57,140 nucleotides of DNA from the NCBI GenBank assembly GCA_949422855.1, contig CASPLG010000009.1, forward strand, positions 1 through 57,140. The letters are read 5' to 3'. This DNA is from an uncultured Eubacteriales bacterium (GTDB lineage: Bacteria > Bacillota > Clostridia > Oscillospirales > Acutalibacteraceae). A program made the position numbers and the translations under genes. Below the pieces are notes generated by a model that was not told where the DNA came from, ran no database searches, and worked only from the letters and a program-made list of their open reading frames with translations. Shown one piece after another: positions 32,747 through 41,843 of the stretch (positions within the stretch are counted from its first letter, which is position 1; every line of letters starts with the position of its first letter).

Positions 32747-34204
32747 TTATTTTTTATTTTTTGTTTTAGGGAGACTCAGTATAAATGTAGTAAGGTTCTC
32801 TCCGGAAACAGACACTTTTATACTGCCCTTATGCAGTAGAACTATCTTTTTTACTATATAAAGTCCTAACCCCATACCATTTTTGTCTTTGCTTCTGGAC
32901 TTATCGACCTTATAGAATCTGTCGAATACAAATTTAAGGTCCTTACTAGGGATATTATTTCCGGAGTTTTCTATAAATAAATTATACTCATCTTTACTTT
33001 TATTGTCAATTAGGTCTATATTTATGTGTCCGGAATAACTTGTAAATTTTACGGCGTTTTCTATCAGATTATAGATTACTTGATATATCATGTCTTCGTC
33101 GGCATATATAACGGCACTTTTATTTCCCCGCAGACCCCTTACATCTATATTTTTTTCATAAATTCCGGATTCGAATGAGAGCAAAACGCTCAAAAGTACT
33201 TTGTATAAATCCACCTTGGTGATATTTAATTTTACCATGTCATTATCTATTTTTGATAAATCGAGCATTTTTTTTACCAATCGGGAAAGTCTTTTTACTT
33301 CTCCCGAAACTATCTGTAGATATTTATCCGTATCTTTTGGCTCTATTACGCCGTCCAATATTCCGTCGACAAATCCCGTAATTGTAGTCATGGGGGTTTT
33401 TAGTTCGTGGGAGACGTTTGCTATAAAATTCCGTCTTACATTTTCAGAGATATGAAGGGATTCTGCCATATTATTAAATGACTTTGCGAGGTCAGCCAGT
33501 TCATCTTCTCCGCTTATTGCCACTCTCTTTGAGAAGTCGCCTTCTGATATGGACACTGCCGCATCCGACATTTCCCTAAGGGGATTTACCATACTGTAAG
33601 AGAGCTTTCGTGCCGTCCAAAAAGAGACTAATAGGGCTAATACGGATGCAAATAAAAATATTTTGAATAGATCCATCGTGAAAACCACTAGAGACTCCGG
33701 ATTTACAACAGTAAATACTATTCCTATGGCTGTATTTTTTTCGTATGTAGAATACACAGGCTTGCCCATGATATACTGATTGGATTTATAAATCCCCCCA
33801 AGGTCACCCATCTCAGAATGTTGATTTTCGAACACTTTTGCTGTTATATTTTGTGGGATAGTCCCGCCTGAGAAATCATTTTTATTATAAACGGAGCTTA
33901 TTATAATATTTCCTTGAGTGTCGGTTACGAGTATGTCGATTTTCATATTCAGAGACAGCGTATCCATAAATATTTTTACGGCATCACTATTTAGCCAGGT
34001 TATATTATTATTTTCTACATAACTGTTGTTAGATACGATATTAGAGATATAATGCATATTCTCGGCGAGAATTTCCTCCTTCTGTTTTTTCCAATAATTT
34101 AGGACAAAAACGAAAATCATGCTGCTTAAAATGAGAAAAGTTATAAGTACGGTAGCCATGTTTACGAACAAATATTTTCTAAGCAGAGTTTTTTTATTAT
34201 TCAT
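32747..34204 (-). CDS. sensor histidine kinase
   Basis: 485 residues with two membrane helices (about 15-35 and 180-200) bracketing an extracytoplasmic sensor segment. A HAMP region follows (about 200-255), then a HisKA domain with the phospho-accepting His in NVSHELKTPMTTITG (about 270), and a HATPase domain (N box NLIENAVKFT, G1/G2 boxes GMGLGLYIVKK). The ATG overlaps the response-regulator stop by 4 bp, so translation is coupled. It is 30 bp upstream of htrA. The likely role is sensing envelope stress; the signal is unknown. Confidence 0.95.
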   Translation of the reverse strand: MNNKKTLLRKYLFVNMATVLITFLILSSMIFVFVLNYWKKQKEEILAENMHYISNIVSNNSYVENNNITWLNSDAVKIFMDTLSLNMKIDILVTDTQGNIIISSVYNKNDFSGGTIPQNITAKVFENQHSEMGDLGGIYKSNQYIMGKPVYSTYEKNTAIGIVFTVVNPESLVVFTMDLFKIFLFASVLALLVSFWTARKLSYSMVNPLREMSDAAVSISEGDFSKRVAISGEDELADLAKSFNNMAESLHISENVRRNFIANVSHELKTPMTTITGFVDGILDGVIEPKDTDKYLQIVSGEVKRLSRLVKKMLDLSKIDNDMVKLNITKVDLYKVLLSVLLSFESGIYEKNIDVRGLRGNKSAVIYADEDMIYQVIYNLIENAVKFTSYSGHINIDLIDNKSKDEYNLFIENSGNNIPSKDLKFVFDRFYKVDKSRSKDKNGMGLGLYIVKKIVLLHKGSIKVSVSGENLTTFILSLPKTKNKK

Positions 34205-34911
34205 AGCTGCTTATCAACCTCGAACTTATATCCCACACCCCAAACGGTTTTCAATCTCCACTCATCGGATACCCCTTCTAACTTTTCCCTTAGTCTTTTA
34301 ATATGTACATCGACGGTTCTCGAATCACCGAAATATTCATATCCCCAGATTTTGTTGAGCAGAACGTCCCGGGTAAACACCTTATTGGGGTTTGACGCCA
34401 GATAATATATTAATTCAAATTCTTTTGGGGGAGTATCTATTTTATTTCCCTCTACCGTAAGCTCATAATTTGTAAGATTTATAGATAACTTATCGAAATT
34501 TAGGGCTTTAGTTTTGCTATCATAGCTATCAGGAAGTGTTCTGCGTAATATAGCTTTTATTCTTGCCATAATTTCCTTGGTTTCGAAGGGTTTTACTATA
34601 TAATCGTCCGCCCCCATGTCGAGACCTGACACTTTATCAACGACTTCACCTTTAGCAGTGAGCATAATTACGGGACACCCGGATTTTTTTCTTATCTCCC
34701 TGCAAACTTGCCAGCCGTCCATCAATGGGAGCATTATATCCAGAAGCACTATATCCGGTTGATACTCGTCGAACATTTTCAGAGCACTCACTCCATCGTA
34801 AACAGCTTGTGCATTATAGCCCTCCTTTTCAGCGTACAGTTTTAATAATTCGCATATGTTTTTTTCGTCATCGACTATCAATATCTTTTTTTGAGTATTC
34901 CTATTTTCTAT
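34201..34911 (-). CDS. OmpR-family response regulator; apparent ATA start
   Basis: Receiver domain (about 11-125) with the phosphorylated Asp in DIVLLDIMLPLMDG and the conserved Lys in DDYIVKPFE. The C-terminal winged helix (about 140-235) has PPKEFELIYYLASNP and RTVDVHIKRLREKL. The family's N-terminus is normally three to ten residues before ILIVDDE. The first usable TTG (34881) would start inside this conserved strand and has no ribosome binding site. The codon that gives a normal N-terminus (MENRNTQKKILIVDDE if read as Met) is ATA at 34911, 5-6 bp after GGCGGTGAT. I therefore place the start there, tentatively. The alternative is a mutated ATG or a sequencing error. Confidence 0.9.
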   Translation of the reverse strand: MENRNTQKKILIVDDEKNICELLKLYAEKEGYNAQAVYDGVSALKMFDEYQPDIVLLDIMLPLMDGWQVCREIRKKSGCPVIMLTAKGEVVDKVSGLDMGADDYIVKPFETKEIMARIKAILRRTLPDSYDSKTKALNFDKLSINLTNYELTVEGNKIDTPPKEFELIYYLASNPNKVFTRDVLLNKIWGYEYFGDSRTVDVHIKRLREKLEGVSDEWRLKTVWGVGYKFEVDKQL

Positions 34912-35093
34912 ACTAAATCACCGCCTGTCTTGTTTTTTACCGGATACATTTAATATTATAAATTATTTTTGCGTCGAAGTGGTGAATAAACTTTGAATAA
35001 TTCATTTATTTAATGTGTACAAACTCAGTTTAATACAAAAACTCAAGATTTTGCGTTGATATTTTAGTATTTATAGTAATTTATTAAAAATCT

Positions 35094-35121
35094 AAAAAGA
35101 GGAGAACCTAAATTCTCCTCT
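35094..35121 (-). terminator. strong Rho-independent terminator after the uracil-DNA glycosylase gene
   Basis: On the minus strand AGAGGAGAA pairs perfectly with TTCTCCTCT around a TTTAGG loop and is followed by TTTTT, about 60 bp past the glycosylase stop. The remaining 180 bp towards the response-regulator gene hold only AT-rich DNA and a possible promoter for the two-component system. Confidence 0.9.
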
Positions 35122-35182
35122 GGTCTGTATTATTACGGTGAGTAATTTTAGCATGCTAAACACTTCAAATCATTTCAAGGGA

Positions 35183-35758
35183 TTATTTGTATGTATGCTT
35201 GCAAACTTCCTTTATTTTTTCTCTAAGGTTCAAAAAATCTTGGAAGGCCATTGGTTTGCGGGCAGGATTTCTCAATAAAGCTGCCGGATGTAGCGTAGCC
35301 ATAAAGATAGTGCCATCTCTGTCGTAAAACACACCATGCTCCTGTGTAATTTTTATATCGGGCTTAACGAATTTCATTGCAGCAATTCTACCCAAAGTAA
35401 CGATTATTTTTGGTTTTATGAAATCCAACTGTTTATCAAGCCACTTTATGCACGAGTCTTGTTCTGCGGGGAGGGGGTCTCTATTTTTGGGAGGCCGACA
35501 TTTAACAATATTGGCAATATATATATTCTCGTCACGAGATAAATCCACAGCCTTAAGCATTTTATCCAATAATTGTCCGGATCTGCCCACAAAAGGTTTA
35601 CCTTGAATATCTTCTTGTTCACCGGGTCCCTCACCTATAAACACGACCTCCGAACGAGGGTTCCCGATACCGAACACGACATTTTTTCGAGTTTTGCACA
35701 AATCGCACTTCTGACAGGTCATACACTGATTCTTTAAACTTTCCCATGAATTATCCAT
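35183..35758 (-). CDS. uracil-DNA glycosylase, family 4/5 type with [4Fe-4S] cluster
   Basis: About 191 residues. It removes uracil from DNA in base-excision repair. The Cys ligands CMTC...CDLC at the N-terminus (about 12-20) and the later CRPPKNRDPLPAEQDSC positions hold the iron-sulphur cluster. Active-site motif I is GEGPGEQEDIQGKPF and the GRSGQLLDKML segment is family-typical. The closing motif HPAALLRNP carries the conserved His. ATG 35758 is preferred because GGAGAG lies 5 bp ahead; ATG 35788 gives ten extra residues with no ribosome binding site. Confidence 0.93.
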   Translation of the reverse strand: MDNSWESLKNQCMTCQKCDLCKTRKNVVFGIGNPRSEVVFIGEGPGEQEDIQGKPFVGRSGQLLDKMLKAVDLSRDENIYIANIVKCRPPKNRDPLPAEQDSCIKWLDKQLDFIKPKIIVTLGRIAAMKFVKPDIKITQEHGVFYDRDGTIFMATLHPAALLRNPARKPMAFQDFLNLREKIKEVCKHTYK

Positions 35759-35922
35759 TTTCTCTCTCCAAACAGAATATACTGACATTCATTATAGCAC
35801 AAATTTGTTGTAAAGGGAACCTCTAAACTCAGAACGTAAAATAACACTTTTAATTTTTGACAAAAGGTACTCAGACTATCAAATTTTTCGGCTGAAACAA
35901 GATTTTTTACCCAGCATTAGGA

Positions 35923-37755
35923 TTATTTTTTTACATTTACTTTTCTGGCTCCGCCATTAGAATTTACTCTTTCTACGTAGTAGGTGCCATCCGGGTCCAA
36001 CACAGCGACGTTACAATTTTCGTTTTTGCCGGTAAAATTTCCTGAAGACAGCAAGGTTACGTGGCTATATCCATCACCCAAATCATGCTTGGCGGTTTTA
36101 TGGACGTGACCACTGAATAAGGTTTTCAAACCGTTATTTTCCAGGCAGTATTTTAGGTCATCAGGGGAGTAAGTATAACCCCTTCCGCGTGTATCACAAA
36201 ATACAAATCCGGGTTTTTCAGCTTTATAGTTAGCTTCACTCCAGGTAATACCCGAAGCGATAGGATCGTCCTCCATATTAAAGCCTTTATTTGTTCTCTT
36301 TATATCGTTAATTTTCTCAAGCCCCCCTGCCTCTTTGAGATCCTCTGTTATTCCGCCATGGAGGCATAAAGCGGTGCCGTCGATAACTGCAGCAAAAGGC
36401 AGACTATTATACAGATTGCAAATGGTTTTTTGCACATTTTTGCGTTCTTCAGGATATTTACATTTTGCCTCATGCAGAGCTGTGATATAAGAAGACTGAA
36501 AGAACATTGAAACATGTTCATGATTTCCCCTAATAAGGTGTACTCTATCCGGCATTAACGTTTTCATGTGGCAGAGGAGAGTTAAACTTTCTATACCGTA
36601 GAACCTTCTGTCGGTAAAATCGCCTAAAAATACTATATGGCTGACCTCATCGTTGTCAAGCATATTTAAGAAGTGTACGAAGATTCCTCTTAGAGAATCA
36701 ATATTTCCATGTAAATCCCCTACAATCATTACGCCCTTACCCTGTGAATCAATTTGCAATAGGGAAGATTCTTTGTTTAATATAGCCGTGGCCTTTGAAA
36801 TTTTTTCCGTCACATCTTTAGAAGAAATATAGGGAAGCGCTATGTCATTTTTAAATTTCATATCCTTAGGACAGATCGCGCCAGTGTTTTCATAATCGCT
36901 CCACTTAAGGATGGTACCCTCCCCCGAAGGCGCGGGTACAAGATCGCCACACTGCAAACCACACCCCTCATAGTTAGGTCTAAAATCATCTAGCATATTT
37001 TGCAGAGTGTCTATGTCATCGGCATCTTGAGCATATTGGGAGAAATCAAAACTCGGCATAGATACGTTTATATCCGGGTGCGCAGACTCATCATCACTTG
37101 GTACAGTCTGAACATGAGGAACAATGGTTGGCTGAAGCTTAGGTGTGATTTTTTTGGCTTTGGGCACCGGCTTGGGCTGCGGCTGTGTACTTTGCAAGGG
37201 TACGGGCGGAATATTAATAGCAGCAGGCTGTATAGGTTCTATATTTTGCATGTTAGTAAGCGGGGTAGTAGGGGCAACAACAGTCTGCTCATTTTGTGTA
37301 TCTGCAGGCGTAGGGGCAGCAGCAGACTGTACAGGTTCTATATTTTGTGTATTTTGGGAATCTTCAGGCACAGGCTCAGGAGTGGTGTCATTATTATTGT
37401 TGTTGTTTTGAGGCTGGATTACGGGTATAGGCTCTGGTGCTGCTGGAATACCGAGATTAAAGGGCGGCTGAGTTGGAGTCTGCTGAGGAGTTTCATTTTG
37501 ATCTTCTTTCTCTTGAAGCAAATTTGTGTTACACAGTGGGCTTTCGCCGTTATTTTTAGGATTGTTTTCTTTAGGGGGTTCCTTTTCAGGCCAAAGTGCC
37601 CAAGCAACACCTCCAACCGTTACTATACCGAAAATCGGAAGAGTAACTTTTAATACATTTAGGATACTGCCATTAGCTTGAGGTCTGGCTGCTGCACAAG
37701 ACTGCAGCACTGAGAGTGTATAGACTGATGAACATATAATTTTTTTCAATTTCAT
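35923..37755 (-). CDS. membrane-targeted eukaryotic-type PPP Ser/Thr phosphatase 1
   Basis: 610 residues. A signal peptide (1-20, ending LQSC-A, a possible lipobox) and a second hydrophobic stretch (about 31-54, ending AWALWP) are followed by a long Pro/Gln/Asn-rich disordered spacer with repeats (about 60-235). The catalytic domain (about 330-600) has all PPP motifs: GDLHGN (346-351), GDFTDR (378-383), RGNHE (409-413), SLPFAAVIDG...CLHGGI (451-469) and the final SGHVHKT. The SLP-x-AA-x-I-D and C-x-HGG signatures are those of eukaryotic PP1/PP2A. Export plus a eukaryotic-type phosphatase suggests dephosphorylation of host proteins; this is inference. It shares its N-terminus layout with the gene upstream and lies 20 bp after it in the same operon. 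Confidence 0.88.
   Translation of the reverse strand: MKLKKIICSSVYTLSVLQSCAAARPQANGSILNVLKVTLPIFGIVTVGGVAWALWPEKEPPKENNPKNNGESPLCNTNLLQEKEDQNETPQQTPTQPPFNLGIPAAPEPIPVIQPQNNNNNNDTTPEPVPEDSQNTQNIEPVQSAAAPTPADTQNEQTVVAPTTPLTNMQNIEPIQPAAINIPPVPLQSTQPQPKPVPKAKKITPKLQPTIVPHVQTVPSDDESAHPDINVSMPSFDFSQYAQDADDIDTLQNMLDDFRPNYEGCGLQCGDLVPAPSGEGTILKWSDYENTGAICPKDMKFKNDIALPYISSKDVTEKISKATAILNKESSLLQIDSQGKGVMIVGDLHGNIDSLRGIFVHFLNMLDNDEVSHIVFLGDFTDRRFYGIESLTLLCHMKTLMPDRVHLIRGNHEHVSMFFQSSYITALHEAKCKYPEERKNVQKTICNLYNSLPFAAVIDGTALCLHGGITEDLKEAGGLEKINDIKRTNKGFNMEDDPIASGITWSEANYKAEKPGFVFCDTRGRGYTYSPDDLKYCLENNGLKTLFSGHVHKTAKHDLGDGYSHVTLLSSGNFTGKNENCNVAVLDPDGTYYVERVNSNGGARKVNVKK
37221..37352 (-). repeat. 99-bp in-frame repeat in the PPP phosphatase spacer
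   Basis: Two copies, starting at 37221 and 37320 on the plus strand, share CAGCAGRCTGTAYAGGTTCT followed by ATATTTTG. On the coding strand each encodes QNIEP(V/I)Q(S/P)AA. The 33-codon periodicity keeps frame, so spacer length can vary by whole units. Confidence 0.75.
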
Positions 37756-37775
37756 GATTTTTTTATCCTATTCTG

Positions 37776-39332
37776 CTATTCTAAATTTTTTACTTTATTA
37801 GCGTATTTATCGGGCCTAAATGCTCCCAGCGCTCCCGGCATCTGCCCACGTCCGAGGTGGTTTTTAACATACTTTTGCAACGGCTGCTGTAATTTGTTTT
37901 TTATTTCTTCGATTCTCTCACTATCTGACAACTTTTCTAATTTTAAGAAATATGAATCTCTCTTTTCCTCTTCTGGTAACTTTGTAAACTCTTCTAACTT
38001 TGCTAGCTTTTCATCGACCACACTCTTTAAATATTTATTTGAGGGTTCACACAGTTCCACATCTGACCTTTGTAATGCAGTAAATGTACCATCCGGCTCC
38101 ATCTGACCAATATCGGTAATGGTTGTTCCTGAGGATGACACAAATATATGCCTGACTTTTTTGAGCTTATGGGTACAGTTATGAGGCTCATGTCCCGATA
38201 CTATATTTTCTACACCGTTCTTTTCCGCAAATCTGTCAAATGTCTCGGGATAAGCGTTTAAATTTTTACCGTCATCACGGCCATACCTGCCTTCTAAGTT
38301 AGCAAACGACCGTATCCAAAGCATATTGTAAGCGTTCTGATTATATCCCTTTTTTCTGAGATCATTAACCAAGGATTCACCGTCAGTTATGGGCTTTATC
38401 GCCTTAATTTCTTCAAGTCCAATATTCGGATCTAATGGTACACAAGCATGTACGCAGAAAGTTTTATTGTCGATAAGTGCAGCCAAAGGTAGACTTCCGT
38501 AAAAATCGCAAAGACTTTTATGAACGGGATTGCGCTGCTCGGGAGGGAGATCCTTATGACCAATCTCAAAGTACTCATTATACTTATCATCGCTATAGTA
38601 ATCTACCAAATCACCGAACACGGAAGCCTCTCCGTCGATAACTACAGGGCTGAAAACGGGGTCTACATCATGGTTACCTCTTAAGACAACCACTTCATCC
38701 GGAAAAGTTAATTTCAGAAGTGCCAATGAATACAGAACCTCAAAACTGTAATCTCCTCTATCGCCATAATCCCCCAGGAATACCAGAGTACCGGCACGGC
38801 CTTGCTTGCGTTCATCAAGATAATATAGAACAGCCGCCCTGAATGTGTTAATGTCACCATGCAGGTCTCCAACGAATATTACATTTTTACCCTTCGAGTC
38901 AACTTCTACCATTTTAGGATCTTTTTTCAATAAGTCCGCAGCACGGGAAAGGGCAGAAACGAGTTCGTCCTGCGGGACAAAATCATGCTCACCCTCCAGA
39001 GGGCAAATCGAACCCATATCTGAAAGCACCGCATACTTACCTTTCGCAGGGTTGAACACCTTTACAAAGTCTCCAAAGAGCTCTGATATATCCTTTTTAT
39101 TATTATCGCTATTATTTGCAAACGGATTTATATCATCATTTGCGCCGGGAGACTCATCTGCTTTATCCTTTTTAGGCCAAAGCGCCCACGCAGTCCCTCC
39201 GATTACTACTAATCCAAGAATTGGAACAGCAATTTTTAATGCATTTTTACTAATTTGCGGTCTAACAGCGGAACAAGACTGCAATACTGCAAGTGTGAAG
39301 GCCAGGGAACACGCAACTTTTTTAAATTTCAC
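37776..39332 (-). CDS. membrane-targeted eukaryotic-type PPP Ser/Thr phosphatase 2
   Basis: 518 residues from GTG 39332 (GGAGG 7 bp ahead; TTG 39335 is equally reachable). The N-terminus (FKKVACSLAFTLAVLQSC, then a membrane stretch ending TAWALWPKK) parallels the other phosphatase. The catalytic motifs are GDLHGD (155-160), GDYGDRG (187-193), RGNHD (218-222), SLPLAALIDN...CVHACV, and a final SGHEPHNC. The usual HGG is changed to HAC, which keeps the metal-binding His but alters the loop. A C-terminal Lys/Glu-rich extension of about 90 residues is unique to this copy. The spacer is short here (about 55-105). It has its own consensus promoter and is first in the operon with phosphatase 1. Confidence 0.88.
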   Translation of the reverse strand: MKFKKVACSLAFTLAVLQSCSAVRPQISKNALKIAVPILGLVVIGGTAWALWPKKDKADESPGANDDINPFANNSDNNKKDISELFGDFVKVFNPAKGKYAVLSDMGSICPLEGEHDFVPQDELVSALSRAADLLKKDPKMVEVDSKGKNVIFVGDLHGDINTFRAAVLYYLDERKQGRAGTLVFLGDYGDRGDYSFEVLYSLALLKLTFPDEVVVLRGNHDVDPVFSPVVIDGEASVFGDLVDYYSDDKYNEYFEIGHKDLPPEQRNPVHKSLCDFYGSLPLAALIDNKTFCVHACVPLDPNIGLEEIKAIKPITDGESLVNDLRKKGYNQNAYNMLWIRSFANLEGRYGRDDGKNLNAYPETFDRFAEKNGVENIVSGHEPHNCTHKLKKVRHIFVSSSGTTITDIGQMEPDGTFTALQRSDVELCEPSNKYLKSVVDEKLAKLEEFTKLPEEEKRDSYFLKLEKLSDSERIEEIKNKLQQPLQKYVKNHLGRGQMPGALGAFRPDKYANKVKNLE

Positions 39333-39379
39333 CAAAACCCCTCCAGTGAGGTACAAATATATACCATTGTCATATTATA

Positions 39380-39408
39380 ATTATATTAATTTTCTGCAGC
39401 TTTGTCAA
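39380..39408 (-). promoter_or_regulatory. perfect-consensus sigma-A promoter for the PPP phosphatase operon
   Basis: On the minus strand TTGACA (39403-39408), a 17-bp spacer and TATAAT (39380-39385). This is an exact consensus match, 48 bp before the GTG start. The rest of the 324-bp divergent gap up to 39656 holds a TATAAT at 39569-39574 that probably serves the rightward methyltransferase gene, and is otherwise plain AT-rich DNA. Confidence 0.85.
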
Positions 39409-39656
39409 GTGAGATAATTAAATAATATTTTTAATATATAAAAAGTTTACAATGGGCCTAGACAGGTCAAAGTGATTTAAAAACTGAAAGTATAAGTTAT
39501 TTGAAATTTAGAGCAACTTTTAGGTATATTGTGCAGATAATTTTCAAAAAAATTTTTTAATTTTTTGGTATAATATGAGGTGATGAAAAAAACAAATATA
39601 AGTTAAGTATTTGTGCGTCGGTTGTAGAGGGGATAGTGCGAAGGAGAGAATGGATA

Positions 39657-40448
39657 TTGAATAATTTTATAAAGGGCAAGAGCAACGAGAATATAAAATA
39701 CATATCGAAGCTGTTAAGTTCTGCTAAATTCAGGCGAGAAAACCGGCAATTTGTAATAGAGGGATTGAGGCTGTGCAGTGACGCATTAAAGAGTGCGGTA
39801 AAAATACGCAAAGTTTTTTATACCGATAAAATTTACAAGAAATCATATGAGATAATTGACAAAATTATAGCTGATTGTGGTCAAGCGTTTATTACAGACG
39901 AAAAAATAATGAAAATTATATCTGATACTGATTCTCCTCAGGGAATAGTATGCATTTGTGATTTTATTGACTGCGATTTTTCTTTAAAAAACGACAAAAA
40001 TAGAATAATTATTCTTGATAACATTCAAAATCCGTCAAATCTGGGGTCAATAATCAGGACTTGTGACGCACTTAATTTTGATGGGGCTGTTATATCGGAA
40101 AATTCGTGTGACATATACAATCCGAAAACTTTGAGGGGAAGCATGGGCAGTGTTTTCAGAACTAAATTTTTAATTAAAGATCTTGAACAAATAATTCCGG
40201 AGCTAAACAAAAAAGGTGTAGTGACAGCTGCAATGACTCTTGAGGAAGGCTCTTTGGATATAAGGAGTTTAGAGGGCAAACAAAGTATTGCTTTGGTGAT
40301 AGGTAATGAGGGGAACGGGATTAGAGATGAAATAAAAAATGTTTGCACTTGCAGGAGTAAAATTCCCATCAGCAGTGGCACAGACTCTTTAAATGCAGCG
40401 GTTGCAGCGGGGATAGCGATGTGGGAAGTAACGAGGACTAAGGAGTAA
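39657..40448 (+). CDS. TrmH/SpoU-family RNA 2'-O-methyltransferase
   Basis: 263 residues. A substrate-binding N-terminal domain (about 1-90, SNENIKYISKLLSSAKFR, FVIEGLRL) precedes a SPOUT methyltransferase knot (about 105-260) with DNIQNPSNLGSIIRTCDA (motif 1), IGNEGNGI (motif 2) and SLNAAVAAGIAMWE (motif 3), which bind S-adenosylmethionine. It methylates ribose of rRNA or tRNA; the exact target is not readable. TTG 39657 is preferred over GTG 39636, because AAGGAG lies between them about 10 bp ahead of TTG and the family normally begins near SKSNEKIK. dprA follows 6 bp later. Confidence 0.92.
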   Translation: MNNFIKGKSNENIKYISKLLSSAKFRRENRQFVIEGLRLCSDALKSAVKIRKVFYTDKIYKKSYEIIDKIIADCGQAFITDEKIMKIISDTDSPQGIVCICDFIDCDFSLKNDKNRIIILDNIQNPSNLGSIIRTCDALNFDGAVISENSCDIYNPKTLRGSMGSVFRTKFLIKDLEQIIPELNKKGVVTAAMTLEEGSLDIRSLEGKQSIALVIGNEGNGIRDEIKNVCTCRSKIPISSGTDSLNAAVAAGIAMWEVTRTKE

Positions 40449-40454
40449 TAAATT

Positions 40455-41717
40455 ATGGATAATAGGGTTTATTGGATATGGTTACAGCAAGGATTAAAAT
40501 ATGCAAGCAGTAAAATAAGAGCGATCAGACTTATTTACGAAGATGTCGAGAAGTTTTACTATGAGGGATCATATGGATGGAAAATGTGCGGTTGTTTTAA
40601 TGCTAAGGAGATAAAGGCAATAGAGGAAAGCAGCTTAGAAGATGCGGCATCTATTTTAGATAAGTGTTTAGACCTTGGATATGAAGTAATAACGATGGAT
40701 GATAAAAGATATCCGGAAAGGCTCAAAAATATACCCAATCCGCCGTGTGTGCTCTACGTAAAAGGAGAAATGCCCGATATAGATAGTAAAATATGCATTT
40801 CGGTTGTCGGGACAAGATACGCTACGCTGCAAGGGCTGCAGGCATCTTTTGATATATCTTTTGAGCTTGCCCGGGAAGGAGTGGTGATTGTAAGTGGTGG
40901 AGCTTTGGGAGTTGATGCTCAGGCACACAAGGGTGCGATTCAGGGTAGAGGGAAAACAGTTGCTGTGCTTGGATGCGGTATTGATTGTAAATACTTGGCG
41001 CAGAATTCGTCTCTGAGGGATGCTATAGCCCAAAATGGAGCTCTGATATCTGAATTTATTCCTGATTTCCCGGCATATAAGCAGAATTTCCCCATGAGAA
41101 ACAGAATAATTTCGGGTCTTTCTCAGGGGACGGTTGTGGTAGAGGCAGGAGAGAAAAGCGGTTCGCTTATAACTGCAGATTTTGCTAAGGAACAAAGCAG
41201 AGATTTGTTTGCCGTTTCACCGGGCACGCATGGCTGTGGATATGAAGGAGTAAATAAACTTATTTTTGAAGGGGCGAAGCCGGTAGTGTGTGCAGAAGAT
41301 GTACTATCAGAGTATAGGAGCTCTTATTTTAGAAGAAAGGACTTTGAAGATAAAAATCCCATCAAAATATTTCATAGACCTACTCAGGAAGATTATAAAG
41401 CACAAGGTGCAGACACGGAAATAAAAAAAGTCGAAAGAGTCGCTAAAAATAAGCAAACTAAAGGGGAGAAATCAGGAAAAATTGAGCCCGAACGCAAAAA
41501 AGAAGTACTGAAAAAACCAAAATTTGATATAATGAGGTTGTCTTTTGAGGAGCAGACGGTATATAATGTACTTAAAGATGGAAAGAAGTCTGTTGATTCG
41601 ATTGTAATGCAGAGCAGGTTGCCGATAAATAAAGTGCTCTCTTCGCTGACTTGCTTGGAATTATATGGTATGGTTGAGAGATATGCCGGTAAAATTTACG
41701 GAGTAAAATCTTTTTAA
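40455..41717 (+). CDS. dprA: DNA processing protein DprA/Smf
   Basis: 420 residues. DprA loads RecA on incoming single-stranded DNA during natural transformation and is also present in non-competent species. A helical SAM-like N-terminus (about 1-75) precedes the Rossmann core (about 95-300) with VVGTRYAT, VSGGALGVDAQAHKGA, VLGCGID and MRNRIISGLS. A basic linker of about 50 residues leads to a DML1-type winged helix (about 360-420). It sits in the usual clostridial order dprA-topA-trmFO. Confidence 0.96.
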   Translation: MDNRVYWIWLQQGLKYASSKIRAIRLIYEDVEKFYYEGSYGWKMCGCFNAKEIKAIEESSLEDAASILDKCLDLGYEVITMDDKRYPERLKNIPNPPCVLYVKGEMPDIDSKICISVVGTRYATLQGLQASFDISFELAREGVVIVSGGALGVDAQAHKGAIQGRGKTVAVLGCGIDCKYLAQNSSLRDAIAQNGALISEFIPDFPAYKQNFPMRNRIISGLSQGTVVVEAGEKSGSLITADFAKEQSRDLFAVSPGTHGCGYEGVNKLIFEGAKPVVCAEDVLSEYRSSYFRRKDFEDKNPIKIFHRPTQEDYKAQGADTEIKKVERVAKNKQTKGEKSGKIEPERKKEVLKKPKFDIMRLSFEEQTVYNVLKDGKKSVDSIVMQSRLPINKVLSSLTCLELYGMVERYAGKIYGVKSF

Positions 41718-41843
41718 GATTTGACATACCAATAGCAGAGAAGTGAATTTTTTAGTAAGAACTTTGCTTTATAAAAAGTACAATTGGTAAATTCAGAATT
41801 TTCGTGTGAAATTTAATATAAATTATATTTAGGATGGATTAAA

